35,028 nt of DNA from Bacteroidetes bacterium UBA1947 (GCA_002336915.1 DDET01000001.1:1-35028); one strand, 5' to 3'. Positions 15,441 through 23,243 are shown, counted from the stretch's first letter. Numbers and translations: made by a program. Notes: generated from the sequence alone by a model not told the origin.

Positions 15441-16274
15441 ATGAAAAACCTACTTAAAATCGCTGCCCTTGCTGTACTGTTGAGCCCTTCCATATCGTCC
15501 CATGGACAAAATCTTGTACAAAACGGCAGTGCTGAATATTATGACACTACTACAATTATCCCTGAAAGCTGGGTCATAGTGAGCGGCAATTGGGAATCTA
15601 CCGACCATACAGGATATACGAGTAGTGCCCACGACAGCACACATATATTTTACGAAGGTGCAGATGCAATTGGCACATTGCAGCAAGATGTAAATGTAAC
15701 TGGTTATTCAACAAACATTGATGCCTCTCTTCAGCATTTTTTATTGTCGGCCTGGGCACAATCTAAGAATGAAGCCGCGCCTGCCGACCGAACAACGGTA
15801 ACGATCCAATGCCTTGATGCAAGTAAGCTACAGGTGCTGTATACCTGGCACAGCGACACCATATCATCGACAAACCAATGGACGCAAATAATAAAAAATT
15901 TCCTTGCCCCGGCTAACACCCGTTTCGTACGCATTCAGCTCACTTCGATACGCAACCAGGGAACCGAAAACGACGGGTATTTCGATGATATTGCGTTGAT
16001 ACCCAGTATCGGAACAGAAGTTAACAATTTGGTCGCCGGTAATACGGTGAGTATCGCCCCTAACCCTGTATCAAATGTTCTGCATGTTTCGCCAAGCGCC
16101 GGGGGCAGTTATGAATTGAAGATCGCTACAATGATGGGTGCAAAAGTGGTGACACGGCATCTAAACGGGCCTACGAATATTGATGTTTCGTTTTTGCCTG
16201 CGGGAATGTATTTTTTAAGCGTTTCATCCGCTGACAATACAGAGTTCCAAACCTTGAAGTTCGTAAAGGAATAA
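15441..16274 (+). CDS. Secreted protein with T9SS type A (Por-tail) sorting domain
   Basis: A 277-residue protein with signal peptide MKNLLKIAALAVLLSPSISSHGQ. The mature part (LVQNGSAEYYDTTTIIPESWVIVSGNWES through RNQGTENDGYFDDIALIPS) is a single beta-sandwich of the carbohydrate-binding/galactose-binding-like type, judging from the opening NGSAE and closing YFDDIALI patterns; this fold call is inference. The last 80 residues form the type IX secretion C-terminal domain: VSIAPNPVSNVLHVSPS, then MMGAKVVTRH, then DVSFLPAGMYFLSVSSADNTEFQTLKFVKE. The protein would be exported by Sec, translocated by T9SS and attached to the cell surface or released. The ligand is unknown. It is a single-gene unit. 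Confidence 0.85.
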   Translation: MKNLLKIAALAVLLSPSISSHGQNLVQNGSAEYYDTTTIIPESWVIVSGNWESTDHTGYTSSAHDSTHIFYEGADAIGTLQQDVNVTGYSTNIDASLQHFLLSAWAQSKNEAAPADRTTVTIQCLDASKLQVLYTWHSDTISSTNQWTQIIKNFLAPANTRFVRIQLTSIRNQGTENDGYFDDIALIPSIGTEVNNLVAGNTVSIAPNPVSNVLHVSPSAGGSYELKIATMMGAKVVTRHLNGPTNIDVSFLPAGMYFLSVSSADNTEFQTLKFVKE

Positions 16275-16306
16275 AGGCCTTAGTCAAGGAAAAGTATATT
16301 ATATCC

Positions 16307-17374
16307 CTAGCTTACGGGGTTCTCCGCAAGTTCCGCTGATTTCTTTTTGTCTACTGCCCTCCCGCCACGGTTGTTACGTGCTGTACGGCTGAAAACAGTG
16401 AGCTGCTTATTGAAAAGAAATTGGAATAAGAGCACGGTATAGGAAGTGTGGTAACCAAGTGTATTATAATACGGGCCGGCGATCTTTTTGATCTTCGGCA
16501 GCTTATTCCAGGGCACTGATGGGAAATCGTGATGCTCGTTATGGTAGCCCACATTGAGATTTACGGGGTTCAGTACCCCATAATAGCTTTTCGTCTCCTG
16601 TTCGCCATGCGTTAAATAGTGTTCCTGTATCCAGCGGGCCCCAAGAGGGTGCAAGCCAATAGAGAAAAAGAAACTGGCAACAAGGAATATGGTAGCCTTC
16701 AGGCCGAAGAAGTAAATGATCAAGCCCATGAAAGTGAACTGCACTATCCAATTGATGAGCGTGCGTCCATCGAATATCTCTACCTCTTTAGTCAGCCTCA
16801 AAGGACGCAGTAATTGAAATACGGGGTAAAACAATAGCCAGAGCGCTTTGCCGAGTACTGAGCTGCCCACAAGCCTTGCCTCCCAGTGGAAAGGCATATC
16901 GGCATCCAATTCTTCAATCCCCTGGAAAGAGTGATGCTTCAGGTGATATTTTTGAAAGGAAACCGAACTTGGGAATACCAGGGGCAGATTGGCGATCATG
17001 CCCGATATGGTATTAAGATCGCGGTTTTTAAACAATAAATTGTGCGCGCACTCATGAATGCAAACGAATAATGTATGGCAGGCAAAAGCCCCAATACAAT
17101 ATGCAGCAAGGAAGATAGCCCACCACGGTGCATCTTTAAGCAATACAGCCCCGCTGATCTGCACACCTACGCAAAGCAATATTACAAATATAGTATACGG
17201 GTTGCGCCCTATCAGTTGCCTGATCTCGGGATGCTTGCTAATTATTTCTTTTGTGCGCTTCTTATGCGGCTCAATGTCGTCTGACCACTGGAATTTTTTC
17301 TCCACAACCGTTGTATTATATATTGTTAACCGGGGCCGAAGATACAAAATTAATTTTTCAAGGGTAAAACCCAC
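16307..17374 (-). CDS. Sphingolipid delta-4 desaturase-like membrane fatty-acid desaturase (DES1/DEGS type)
   Basis: A 355-residue (from GTG at 17374) or about 332-residue (from GTG at 17305) integral membrane desaturase. The three histidine boxes are H107-ECA-H111, H144-LK-H147-H148 and H278-NE-H281-H282. Beyond these, whole blocks follow eukaryotic dihydroceramide desaturase: FQWSDDIEPHKKRTKEIISKHPEI at the N-terminus, SGMIANLPLVFPSSVSF, GLHPLGARWIQEHYL, and SYYGVLNPVNLNVGYHNEHHDFPSVPWNKLPKIKKIAGPYY. The family inserts a double bond in the sphingoid base of dihydroceramide using a di-iron centre, oxygen and electrons from cytochrome b5 or ferredoxin. That substrate is inference here; other acyl lipids are possible. 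The GTG at 17374 overlaps the upstream stop (TAGTG), implying translational coupling. The GTG at 17305 starts nearer the conserved domain and follows an exact TAnnTTTG element. Confidence 0.85.
   Translation of the reverse strand: MGFTLEKLILYLRPRLTIYNTTVVEKKFQWSDDIEPHKKRTKEIISKHPEIRQLIGRNPYTIFVILLCVGVQISGAVLLKDAPWWAIFLAAYCIGAFACHTLFVCIHECAHNLLFKNRDLNTISGMIANLPLVFPSSVSFQKYHLKHHSFQGIEELDADMPFHWEARLVGSSVLGKALWLLFYPVFQLLRPLRLTKEVEIFDGRTLINWIVQFTFMGLIIYFFGLKATIFLVASFFFSIGLHPLGARWIQEHYLTHGEQETKSYYGVLNPVNLNVGYHNEHHDFPSVPWNKLPKIKKIAGPYYNTLGYHTSYTVLLFQFLFNKQLTVFSRTARNNRGGRAVDKKKSAELAENPVS
17345..17352 (-). promoter_or_regulatory. Possible internal -7 element for the desaturase
   Basis: On the minus strand this reads TAATTTTG, an exact TAnnTTTG match 40 bp upstream of the alternative GTG at 17305. 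The expected -33 TTTG is not convincing. If used, the desaturase would also be transcribed independently of the phosphotransferase gene and would start at 17305. Confidence 0.3.
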
Positions 17375-19356
17375 TAGCGTGCCTGTTGACCTGCGCCAGT
17401 TTTGCCGTTACGCAACATCCATTGGCTGGTTTGCATCATTGCAAAGGCATAGTCGCGCATACTATCGGCTAAGGGGCGGTTGACGGCTAATATCTCCGCC
17501 TTGCTGGCCAGGTCGAATAGGTTTTCACGGCCGTTATTGTACCATACATACAATTTTCCCCGGCCAAGCACCCCAAATTTATCGTCCGAACCAAAATATA
17601 TCCAGGGCCGCGATTGGTGCAGTAGATCAATACCCACAGTATTATTGTTATACGAAAAGTGCAACAGTCCGGCTAAAGTGGGGAAAATATCTATTTGTCC
17701 GGCTGGTTCATTAAAAATCCTGGGAGCATCCTTTAGCACCGGTGAATAAATGATGCAGGGTATATGATTCAACTCGCGATGCAGGTCGCCGTATGGGTCG
17801 TTAGCCCATGCGCCATGGTCACCAAGGAAAACAAATATGGTATGGGGAAACCAGGCTTGTTTTGCCGCTTGTTTCATAAACTGCCCTATCGACCAATCCG
17901 CATATTCCACGCATCCGCTGTTTATATCAGTGTGCTTTGCTTTAAAGGAAATATCGCCAGGCACTTCATAGGGCGGATGATTAGACACTGTCATTAAGGT
18001 AGCAAAGAAAGGCCGGCCCTGCCGGTGATAATCATTCAGGATCGGCAATGCGTAGTTAAACATAAAATGGTCGGGCACTCCAAGTGCATTGATGACTTCG
18101 GACGAGGGGTAGTCAGCCTGGGATACGATACGGTCGACGTAATTTGCCCGTAGAAAGCCACCTACATTGTCGAACTGGTCATCGTGCGTGGTAAAATAGA
18201 TCGTTTTATAACCTTGCTGCTTCATTAAGTAGGGAAGCCCTGTATAATGAGGTATCGGATCGATATACATGGTATGCCTCGCCATAAGTGCAGGGTAAGC
18301 GTAGAGGGTGGAAAATATGCCATTAAAGGTGTGCAGTCCGGCCGAGTAAAAGTTATCAAAGCTGTAGCCCCTTGCAGCTAGTGTGTCGAGGTTCGGTGTC
18401 AGGTCGGCGGTATGGGCAAAACGATCCATGTAAAATGCCGCCATGCTCTCCATAAGCACCAGCACCACGTTATACTTTTCCTGCTTCATTGTATCTACTA
18501 CCTCACGCGCCAAAGGAGCGGCTGAATTTGTGCCGGTTATTCCTAGATATTGCCTGGCAAGCGCTATTGCTGCCCCGTCATCCATCAAATGCAAGGTTTT
18601 GTTTTCAGGCTTGCGAATTTCGATATAGCTGTAAATGAAGGTGAACACAGGATTAAGGGCTGCATTGTTCAGCAGTTCGTACTCACAGAAATATGCGGTT
18701 CCGGTATTGATCGGTGTCTTTTGCTCAGTTCGCCCCCTAATGCCCAGCACCATACATCCTGCAAAAAGGAAAACAGCCAGGAAACCCGTCCTGTGGGCAC
18801 GTTTTCGGGCCGGTGGTTCCCACCTGATGTCTGCCCGGTTGCGCAAATATATCTTCCTTACCGTCGCCAGGTAGGCTATGGCAATCAAAATAAAAAGCAG
18901 CAGGTAGGCAAGAAAGCTCTTTTCTTCCAGCACCATCTTAAGCATAAACATTGGCGAATCAGACCAATTGAGGATGGTTACGTTCAGGCGGGAGTTGAAG
19001 CTAAGGAAAAAGGGGATATCAGCAGCGCAGGCCAGGAAGGCGGCGAGGTACAGGCTGCAAATGAAATAATGGAGCGGTCTTAAAGCCCGCCCGTTCGAAT
19101 ATTTAGTAATGTCGGCTGTAAGCAAAAGTATTCCCGGCAGTACCAGAATATAGCAACTAATCACGGTATCGTACCTGAGGCCCATTAAAAAAGTACTCAA
19201 CCATATGCCCTTCCCGGGCCTTATAGTTTCAAGAACTGCACGATTAACGAATAGAAAAAGCAGGCGGAAAAAAGTAAAAAAAGCTATGCCTGTCAAATAC
19301 ATCTTGACGAGGTATTTCACTGACAGGGGCGTCTTATGAAGTATTTTAAAATACAA
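17374..19356 (-). CDS. LTA synthase/sulfatase-family membrane phosphotransferase (phosphoglycerol transferase-like)
   Basis: Up to 660 residues. The frame starts at a TTG (19356); GTG at 19320 or ATG at 19302 are also possible and keep all membrane segments. Five hydrophobic segments occupy about residues 20-205, followed by an extracytoplasmic alkaline-phosphatase-fold domain of the LtaS type. Catalytic features are E303 (VLVLMESMAAFYM), nucleophile T343 (SAGLHTFNGIFSTLYAYPAL), SNHPPYEVPG, and the metal-binding FVFLGDHGAWANDP. LtaS and its relatives cleave phosphatidylglycerol (or phosphatidylethanolamine) to transfer glycerol phosphate (or phosphoethanolamine) to an acceptor at the outer face of the inner membrane. 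In Gram-negative bacteria the acceptor can be a glycan or a lipid. The desaturase start codon overlaps its stop, so the pair may modify the same membrane lipid (inference). Confidence 0.88.
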   Translation of the reverse strand: MYFKILHKTPLSVKYLVKMYLTGIAFFTFFRLLFLFVNRAVLETIRPGKGIWLSTFLMGLRYDTVISCYILVLPGILLLTADITKYSNGRALRPLHYFICSLYLAAFLACAADIPFFLSFNSRLNVTILNWSDSPMFMLKMVLEEKSFLAYLLLFILIAIAYLATVRKIYLRNRADIRWEPPARKRAHRTGFLAVFLFAGCMVLGIRGRTEQKTPINTGTAYFCEYELLNNAALNPVFTFIYSYIEIRKPENKTLHLMDDGAAIALARQYLGITGTNSAAPLAREVVDTMKQEKYNVVLVLMESMAAFYMDRFAHTADLTPNLDTLAARGYSFDNFYSAGLHTFNGIFSTLYAYPALMARHTMYIDPIPHYTGLPYLMKQQGYKTIYFTTHDDQFDNVGGFLRANYVDRIVSQADYPSSEVINALGVPDHFMFNYALPILNDYHRQGRPFFATLMTVSNHPPYEVPGDISFKAKHTDINSGCVEYADWSIGQFMKQAAKQAWFPHTIFVFLGDHGAWANDPYGDLHRELNHIPCIIYSPVLKDAPRIFNEPAGQIDIFPTLAGLLHFSYNNNTVGIDLLHQSRPWIYFGSDDKFGVLGRGKLYVWYNNGRENLFDLASKAEILAVNRPLADSMRDYAFAMMQTSQWMLRNGKTGAGQQAR

Positions 19357-19408
19357 ATATTTTGCAAGTAGTTAAAAACAGATAAAATAAAAGATAATTT
19401 AAAGAGGT

Positions 19409-19528
19409 GCGGGTTACAGATCTTATGCCGAAAGGTAGAAAAGATACCCGCAAATTCATAGGCTAATAAAGCACAAACGCTATGCCATTATACGCAAATG
19501 GCAGGCCTTGTGAAATTGATAAGTGCCT
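19409..19528 (+). ncRNA. Candidate structured RNA (three consecutive hairpins)
   Basis: Hairpin 1 has GCGGGT/ACCCGC (19409-19414 with 19446-19451), ATCTT/AAGAT (19420-19424 with 19441-19445) and TGCC/GGTA (19426-19429 with 19434-19437), capped by a GAAA tetraloop. Hairpin 2 is TGCCATT/AATGGCA (19483-19489 with 19497-19503) with a 7-nt loop. Hairpin 3 is AGGCCTT with AAGTGCCT (19503-19509 with 19521-19528), with one bulged T. The GNRA loop favours transcription of the plus strand. A further pairing, CTAATC/GGTTAG, occurs downstream near 19577-19617. It matches no RNA family I can name: not tmRNA, RNase P, SRP or a tRNA. No intrinsic terminator directly follows, so the 3' end is undefined. Confidence 0.35.
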
Positions 19529-19800
19529 TATGAGCCAGGAAGCAAGAAAAATGAGAGCAGTCAAATTTTACCCGAAATGCTAATCTTTTCCACAGGATAG
19601 AGGCAAGCTGAGGGTTAGAAACAAAAGTGCTTAACGGTCTTGAAAGTCACTAACGATAACACAAAAGGCAATTTCCGGGCGATAAAAAAGACCTAAAAAA
19701 ACGTCAAAAAAAACTCCTGCCTAAGCCTGCTCTTTTATAAAGAAAAAGCTGCAACCGTAATTTTTTTTCGCAAACACTACCGCAGTAATTTTTTTATAAT

Positions 19801-19808
19801 TATCTTTC
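19801..19808 (+). promoter_or_regulatory. Possible -7 element for the 145-residue secreted protein
   Basis: TATCTTTC differs from TAnnTTTG only at the last base and lies 66 bp upstream of the ATG at 19875, after a T-rich tract. The -33 element is not clear. Confidence 0.3.
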
Positions 19809-19874
19809 GCCAATACTTATTCTTGCAGCTAAATTTTATTCATAAATTTAACGCGATTTTTAAAGACACAACAA

Positions 19875-20312
19875 ATGAGAACGCTCTACCTTACGATCTT
19901 TGTATTTTGCTTATTTACAGGCATTACCGGTTACGCACAACAGTTAAACAACCTGGAACAAAACGGTTCTGTAAACACTTATCGTTTATACAGCGACCCG
20001 AGGGGTACCACGGTTAAAGAATTCACTATTGAATACAGAAACGGAAGGTATCTTTTTTCCAGTGACCAATTCAGTTCTGAGCTGGTGAGGAAAAAAAGCG
20101 GGCATGATTACTACTTTATTGACGATTCGAAAGAGTATCAGAAACTGCGTTTTGATTTTTCGGGCCGTATAAGGCTGTACACAAAAGGCACGTTGAACGA
20201 TGTAGTTTACCGCAGGGGTTACTATCGTTGCACCAACCATTGGCCTTATCATACATCGCCAAGCACCAATGGCTTTCCAAGCGATTGCTTCATAGAATGG
20301 AAATGGAGATAA
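19875..20312 (+). CDS. Small secreted hypothetical protein, 145 residues
   Basis: A signal peptide (MRTLYLTIFVFCLFTGITGYAQ) is followed by a mature chain of about 123 residues. It is rich in tyrosine and arginine (SVNTYRLYSDPRGTTVKEFTIEYRNGRYLFSS, KSGHDYYFIDDSKEYQKLRFDFSGRIRLYTKG). Two cysteines near the C-terminus (RRGYYRCTNHW and FPSDCFIEWKWR) could form a disulfide. There is no lipobox and no T9SS domain, so a periplasmic protein is most likely. I do not recognise a family. It is a monocistronic unit: a long upstream spacer with a possible promoter, and a strong intrinsic terminator 28 bp after the stop. Confidence 0.75.
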   Translation: MRTLYLTIFVFCLFTGITGYAQQLNNLEQNGSVNTYRLYSDPRGTTVKEFTIEYRNGRYLFSSDQFSSELVRKKSGHDYYFIDDSKEYQKLRFDFSGRIRLYTKGTLNDVVYRRGYYRCTNHWPYHTSPSTNGFPSDCFIEWKWR

Positions 20313-20339
20313 AATAATATAGACCACTTTTTATAATAG

Positions 20340-20370
20340 TACCGGGGCTTACAGCCCCGGTATTTTTTTT
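20340..20370 (+). terminator. Intrinsic terminator
   Basis: A 10-bp perfect stem (TACCGGGGCT/AGCCCCGGTA) with a 3-nt loop is followed directly by T8. It ends the transcript of the small secreted protein and insulates the downstream dnaJ-like gene. Confidence 0.92.
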
Positions 20371-20405
20371 GCATAACTTTATGCAGCCGTACAGGCATAT
20401 ATACT

Positions 20406-21302
20406 ATGGATTACAAAGACTATTATAAAATACTGGGCGTAGATAAAAAAGCCACACAAGATGAGATCAAGAAGGTGTACCGGAAGCTTGCTTTAAAATA
20501 CCATCCTGATAAGAACCCCGGCAACAAGCAGGCAGAGGACAAATTCAAAGAAATAAGTGAAGCTTATGATGTACTGGGAGATGCCGATAAGAGGAAAAAG
20601 TACGATGAACTAGGTGAGAATTGGAATCAATACCAGCAGCAGGCTAATACCGGCGGGAACAGAAGACAAGGTGGTGGCGGCTTCCGCGCTGAACAATTTG
20701 GCGGGGATGAGCAGGATTTTTCAGATTTCTTCGAGACTTTCTTCAGCGATAGTTTTGGAGGAGGGGGACGCAGGAGCAGCAGGCGTAGCAGTAGTATGCG
20801 GGGGCAAGACCTGGAATCGAGCACCGACCTTACGCTGGAGGAAGCATTTCATGGTACAGAGCGCCAACTGAACCTGAGGGACCAGAAACTGAAGGTAAAG
20901 CTTAAACCCGGCATCAGGGACGGACAAGTACTTAGGATGAAGGGGAAGGGCGGCCCGGGAATGAATGGCGGCGAGAACGGTGATCTTTATATAAACATAC
21001 ATGTACAAAACCACCCCCGCTTTGAACGCCGGGAAAATGACCTGTATTTTGACCAGCCGCTTGATGCTTATACAGCAATATTAGGAGGTAAAATAGCGGT
21101 GCAAACAATGGATAAAACACTACAAATGAATATACCTGCCGGCACCGACAGCGACAAAGTGTTCCGCCTGAAAGGAATGGGAATGCCTGTATATGAAGAC
21201 CCAAAACAACATGGTGATGCATTTGTAAGAGTAGTAATAACGGTACCTAAAAACCTTACAGAACAGGAAAAAGAAATGATAAAGAAACTTGCCAGGAAGT
21301 AG
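20406..21302 (+). CDS. DnaJ-family co-chaperone, CbpA type (no zinc finger)
   Basis: The product is 298 residues. The J domain occupies residues about 1-70 (MDYKDYYKILGVDKKATQDEIKKVYRKLALKYHPDKNPG), with the HPD tripeptide at 33-35 needed to stimulate DnaK ATPase. A Gly/Arg/Phe-rich linker spans about 75-135 (GGNRRQGGGGFRAEQFGGDEQDFSDFFETFFSDSFGGGG). Two C-terminal beta-barrel substrate-binding domains follow (SSTDLTLEEAFHGTERQL, KLKPGIRDGQVLRMKGKG, PAGTDSDKVFRLKGMGMP). The CxxCxGxG zinc repeats of full DnaJ are absent, which defines the CbpA/type II class. The length matches that class. The gene follows a strong terminator and its stop is 3 bp from that of the convergent small membrane protein. 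Confidence 0.93.
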   Translation: MDYKDYYKILGVDKKATQDEIKKVYRKLALKYHPDKNPGNKQAEDKFKEISEAYDVLGDADKRKKYDELGENWNQYQQQANTGGNRRQGGGGFRAEQFGGDEQDFSDFFETFFSDSFGGGGRRSSRRSSSMRGQDLESSTDLTLEEAFHGTERQLNLRDQKLKVKLKPGIRDGQVLRMKGKGGPGMNGGENGDLYINIHVQNHPRFERRENDLYFDQPLDAYTAILGGKIAVQTMDKTLQMNIPAGTDSDKVFRLKGMGMPVYEDPKQHGDAFVRVVITVPKNLTEQEKEMIKKLARK

Positions 21303-21305
21303 GCG

Positions 21306-21476
21306 CTAGCCAACAAGCCAAAGGATCAGCTTTAATATGGCAGCAATATAAACCGGCAACAAGGCTACGGTGATCGAAACTATCACTGCCAGGCCCAGCC
21401 TGAACTTTCTTTTGGATAATACTGCTTTTGTGTCCATGGGATATTGTAATAGTATTGCAATATCCGCTTCTATCAT
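21306..21476 (-). CDS. Putative small membrane protein
   Basis: A frame of 56 residues from the ATG at 21476 (MIEADIAILLQYPMDTKAVLSKRKFRLG); starts at 21497 (63 residues) or 21437 (43 residues) are also possible. A basic cytoplasmic patch (KAVLSKRKFR) precedes a hydrophobic segment of about 25-30 residues to the end (LGLAVIVSITVALLPVYIAAILKLILWLVG). That fits a single-pass or re-entrant membrane peptide. Support: it fills an otherwise empty interval, ends 3 bp from the dnaJ-like stop, and has TAAATTTT (one base off the -7 consensus) just upstream, after the ilvE terminator. No family is recognised; function unknown. Confidence 0.45.
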   Translation of the reverse strand: MIEADIAILLQYPMDTKAVLSKRKFRLGLAVIVSITVALLPVYIAAILKLILWLVG

Positions 21477-21540
21477 CTCTAATAAAAATTTACCCACCCT
21501 CTTAACAGCTGTTTTAAAAACACTTAACGAGCTATTAGCA

Positions 21541-21570
21541 AAAAGCCCCGCATAGTCTGCAGGGGCTTTT
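21541..21570 (-). terminator. Intrinsic terminator of ilvE
   Basis: A 9-bp stem AAAAGCCCC/GGGGCTTTT with an inner GCA/TGC pairing lies just downstream of the ilvE stop. On the minus strand it ends in T5; on the plus strand in T4, so it could work weakly in both directions. Confidence 0.85.
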
Positions 21571-21590
21571 AAATATCGGGCAAATTGTTG

Positions 21591-22658
21591 TTATACTCTG
21601 AATACCCAGCCGTGGATATCTTCTTTGCGGCCATAGCGGATGGCTGCCAGCTCTTCTTTCAACCAGTTTGATACCTTCCATTCAGCTACCGGCGGCAGCT
21701 GCATCTCATCGTCATGATAAGTAAGTTTAGCTATGGGAGCGATCGAAGCTGCGGTACCTGTACCGAAGGCTTCCTTTAAGTTGCCCTCCTTGTAGGCAGC
21801 CTCTATCTCATCAATGCTTAGAGGCCTTTCTTCAACAGTCATGCCCTTCTCACGCAGCAGGGTAATAACGCTATCGCGGGTAACGCCTGCCAATATGGTT
21901 TCTGTAATATTTGGAGTAATAACCTTGTCGCCTATGACAAAGAATACATTCATGGTGCCTATCTCCTGCACGTACTTATGTTCAAACCCATCGGTCCACA
22001 ATATCTGGTCATAGCCCATTTTCCTGATCTGCAGGGTTGGATACATACTCATACCGTAGTTGCCGGCAGCTTTTGTATACCCTATTCCACCCGGGAAAGC
22101 GCGAACATACTTGTCCTGAACGTAAATAGAAACAGGATTGGCGTAATACGGACCAGCAGGGCTTGTTATGATAATGAACAGGAATTTCTCGGCCGGTTTT
22201 ACACCAATGAACTCATCCACTGCTATCATAAACGGGCGGATGTAAAGAGATGTTCCCTCGGCGGTCGGTATCCAATCCTTGTCCAGCTCAATAAGCTGCC
22301 TCATGCCTTCCACGAATATTTCCTCAGGAACTTCGGGCATAGCCATGCGTTCCGCAGAGATATTCATACGTTTCAGGTTATCATAGGGGCGAAAGATGAC
22401 GGGATTGCCCTGCGGGTCTTTGTAGGCTTTTACGCCTTCAAAAATGGCCTGGCCGTAGTGCATAAAAGTAGTAGCAGGGCTAAGGCTAAGGTTTGCAAAC
22501 GGCTTTATTACGGGCTGTTTCCACTCACCATGCTCAAATTCCGCTACCAACATATGGTCGGAATAACTCTTACCAAACTGGATATTTGCAGGGTTTAATT
22601 CATTTATGCGGCTTTTTTCTACTTTCTCAACAGCAATACCTAAGGCGGAAACACTCAT
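21591..22658 (-). CDS. ilvE: Branched-chain amino acid aminotransferase
   Basis: The product is 355 residues, typical of the longer (mitochondrial/BCAT2-like) class IV aminotransferases. The PLP-binding lysine is K196 in FPGGIGYTKAAGNYG. Other conserved parts are TTFMHYGQAIFEGVKAYK, the phosphate-binding RPYDNLKRMN, LYIRPFMIAVDEFIGVKPAEKFLFIIITSPAGPYY, TDGFEHKYVQEIGTMNVFFV, GVTRDSVITLLREKG, and EAFGTGTAASIAPI. The enzyme interconverts leucine, isoleucine and valine with their 2-oxo acids using 2-oxoglutarate/glutamate. This serves both synthesis and breakdown, and supplies precursors for the iso-branched fatty acids common in Bacteroidota. It is a single-gene unit with its own terminator, divergent from the gene at 22764. 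Confidence 0.95.
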   Translation of the reverse strand: MSVSALGIAVEKVEKSRINELNPANIQFGKSYSDHMLVAEFEHGEWKQPVIKPFANLSLSPATTFMHYGQAIFEGVKAYKDPQGNPVIFRPYDNLKRMNISAERMAMPEVPEEIFVEGMRQLIELDKDWIPTAEGTSLYIRPFMIAVDEFIGVKPAEKFLFIIITSPAGPYYANPVSIYVQDKYVRAFPGGIGYTKAAGNYGMSMYPTLQIRKMGYDQILWTDGFEHKYVQEIGTMNVFFVIGDKVITPNITETILAGVTRDSVITLLREKGMTVEERPLSIDEIEAAYKEGNLKEAFGTGTAASIAPIAKLTYHDDEMQLPPVAEWKVSNWLKEELAAIRYGRKEDIHGWVFRV

Positions 22659-22763
22659 AAAAACGAAAGACTAATAAAGAAGAATGAATTATTTTCGCAA
22701 AGAAACAAAAATTTTTCCGCTTAAGCCCTCACAGATACAATTCAGTGTAATATCACAAATCAT

Positions 22764-23237
22764 ATGAAAGATATCCCTTTAATAATTGAGACTGACATTA
22801 TTAGTGATGAATGGAATACCTTTTGGGATAGCCTCTCCGAAACAGCAGGCCCCCTGGCACCTAAAAAGGTATTGGTCATTTCAAGTATGTATGGCCCAGG
22901 CTCTACTGAAGCAACACAACTGCAGAAAATGATGCAGGCTTGCGCTTTAACTGAAGAACAATACAATGTGGTACAACTAGCTGATAGTGAGGATAGTGCA
23001 TGGCATCAACTTCAATATCATCTGAAACCGAAAGTGGTCATTTTGCTAGGCATATTACCGGACAGGCTAGGCATTTCTGCCTTGTTCAGGATCAACGAGC
23101 CAAACAATTATAACGAATGTATCTGGATACCCTCCCTTTCGTTAAGCGAACTGGAGATCAACCCCGAAGTGAAAAAGCAACTTTGGCTGCAGGGCTTAAA
23201 GCCTGTATTTGTGGATAAAAAATTCGGGGAGGTATAG
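22764..23237 (+). CDS. Hypothetical protein coupled to recQ, 157 residues
   Basis: A soluble protein with no signal or membrane segment, starting MKDIPLIIETDIISDEWNTFWDSL. The pattern of strand-helix units (KKVLVISSMYGPGSTEATQLQKMMQA, then KPKVVILLGILPDRLGISALFRI, then CIWIPSLSLSELEINPEVKKQLW) suggests an alpha/beta three-layer fold of the kind seen in nucleotide- or DNA-processing proteins, but I do not recognise the family. It ends only 6 bp before the recQ ATG, so the two are almost certainly translated from one mRNA. A function in DNA repair or replication is inferred only from that coupling. The region upstream (22659-22763) is the shared divergent promoter region with ilvE. Confidence 0.75.
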   Translation: MKDIPLIIETDIISDEWNTFWDSLSETAGPLAPKKVLVISSMYGPGSTEATQLQKMMQACALTEEQYNVVQLADSEDSAWHQLQYHLKPKVVILLGILPDRLGISALFRINEPNNYNECIWIPSLSLSELEINPEVKKQLWLQGLKPVFVDKKFGEV

Positions 23238-23243
23238 GCAAAT

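Larger units (their letters stand above)
19357..19874. other. 518-bp gene-free region
   Basis: No convincing protein-coding frame with a start and plausible composition is present. The left part (19409-19528) folds into three hairpins and is listed separately. The region 19600-19740 is rich in A-runs with no clear structure. The right part holds two similar stretches ending in T-runs (CCGTAATTTTTTTT at 19755 and CGCAGTAATTTTTTT at 19781). An 8-bp inverted repeat, AGCTGCAA (19747-19754) with TTGCAGCT (19823-19830), flanks the probable promoter of the next gene. Confidence 0.5.

Noticed and set aside
19532..19543. GAGCCAGGAAGC resembles the B12-box part of a cobalamin riboswitch
   Set aside because: The other conserved blocks (GGTGnAAnTCC and the GCCACTG region) are absent and no cobalamin gene follows.
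19400..19640. tmRNA, RNase P RNA or SRP RNA in the gene-free region
   Set aside because: I looked for the tRNA-like ends and tag reading frame, the GAGGAAAGTCC core, and the GGAAG tetraloop motif on both strands and found none.
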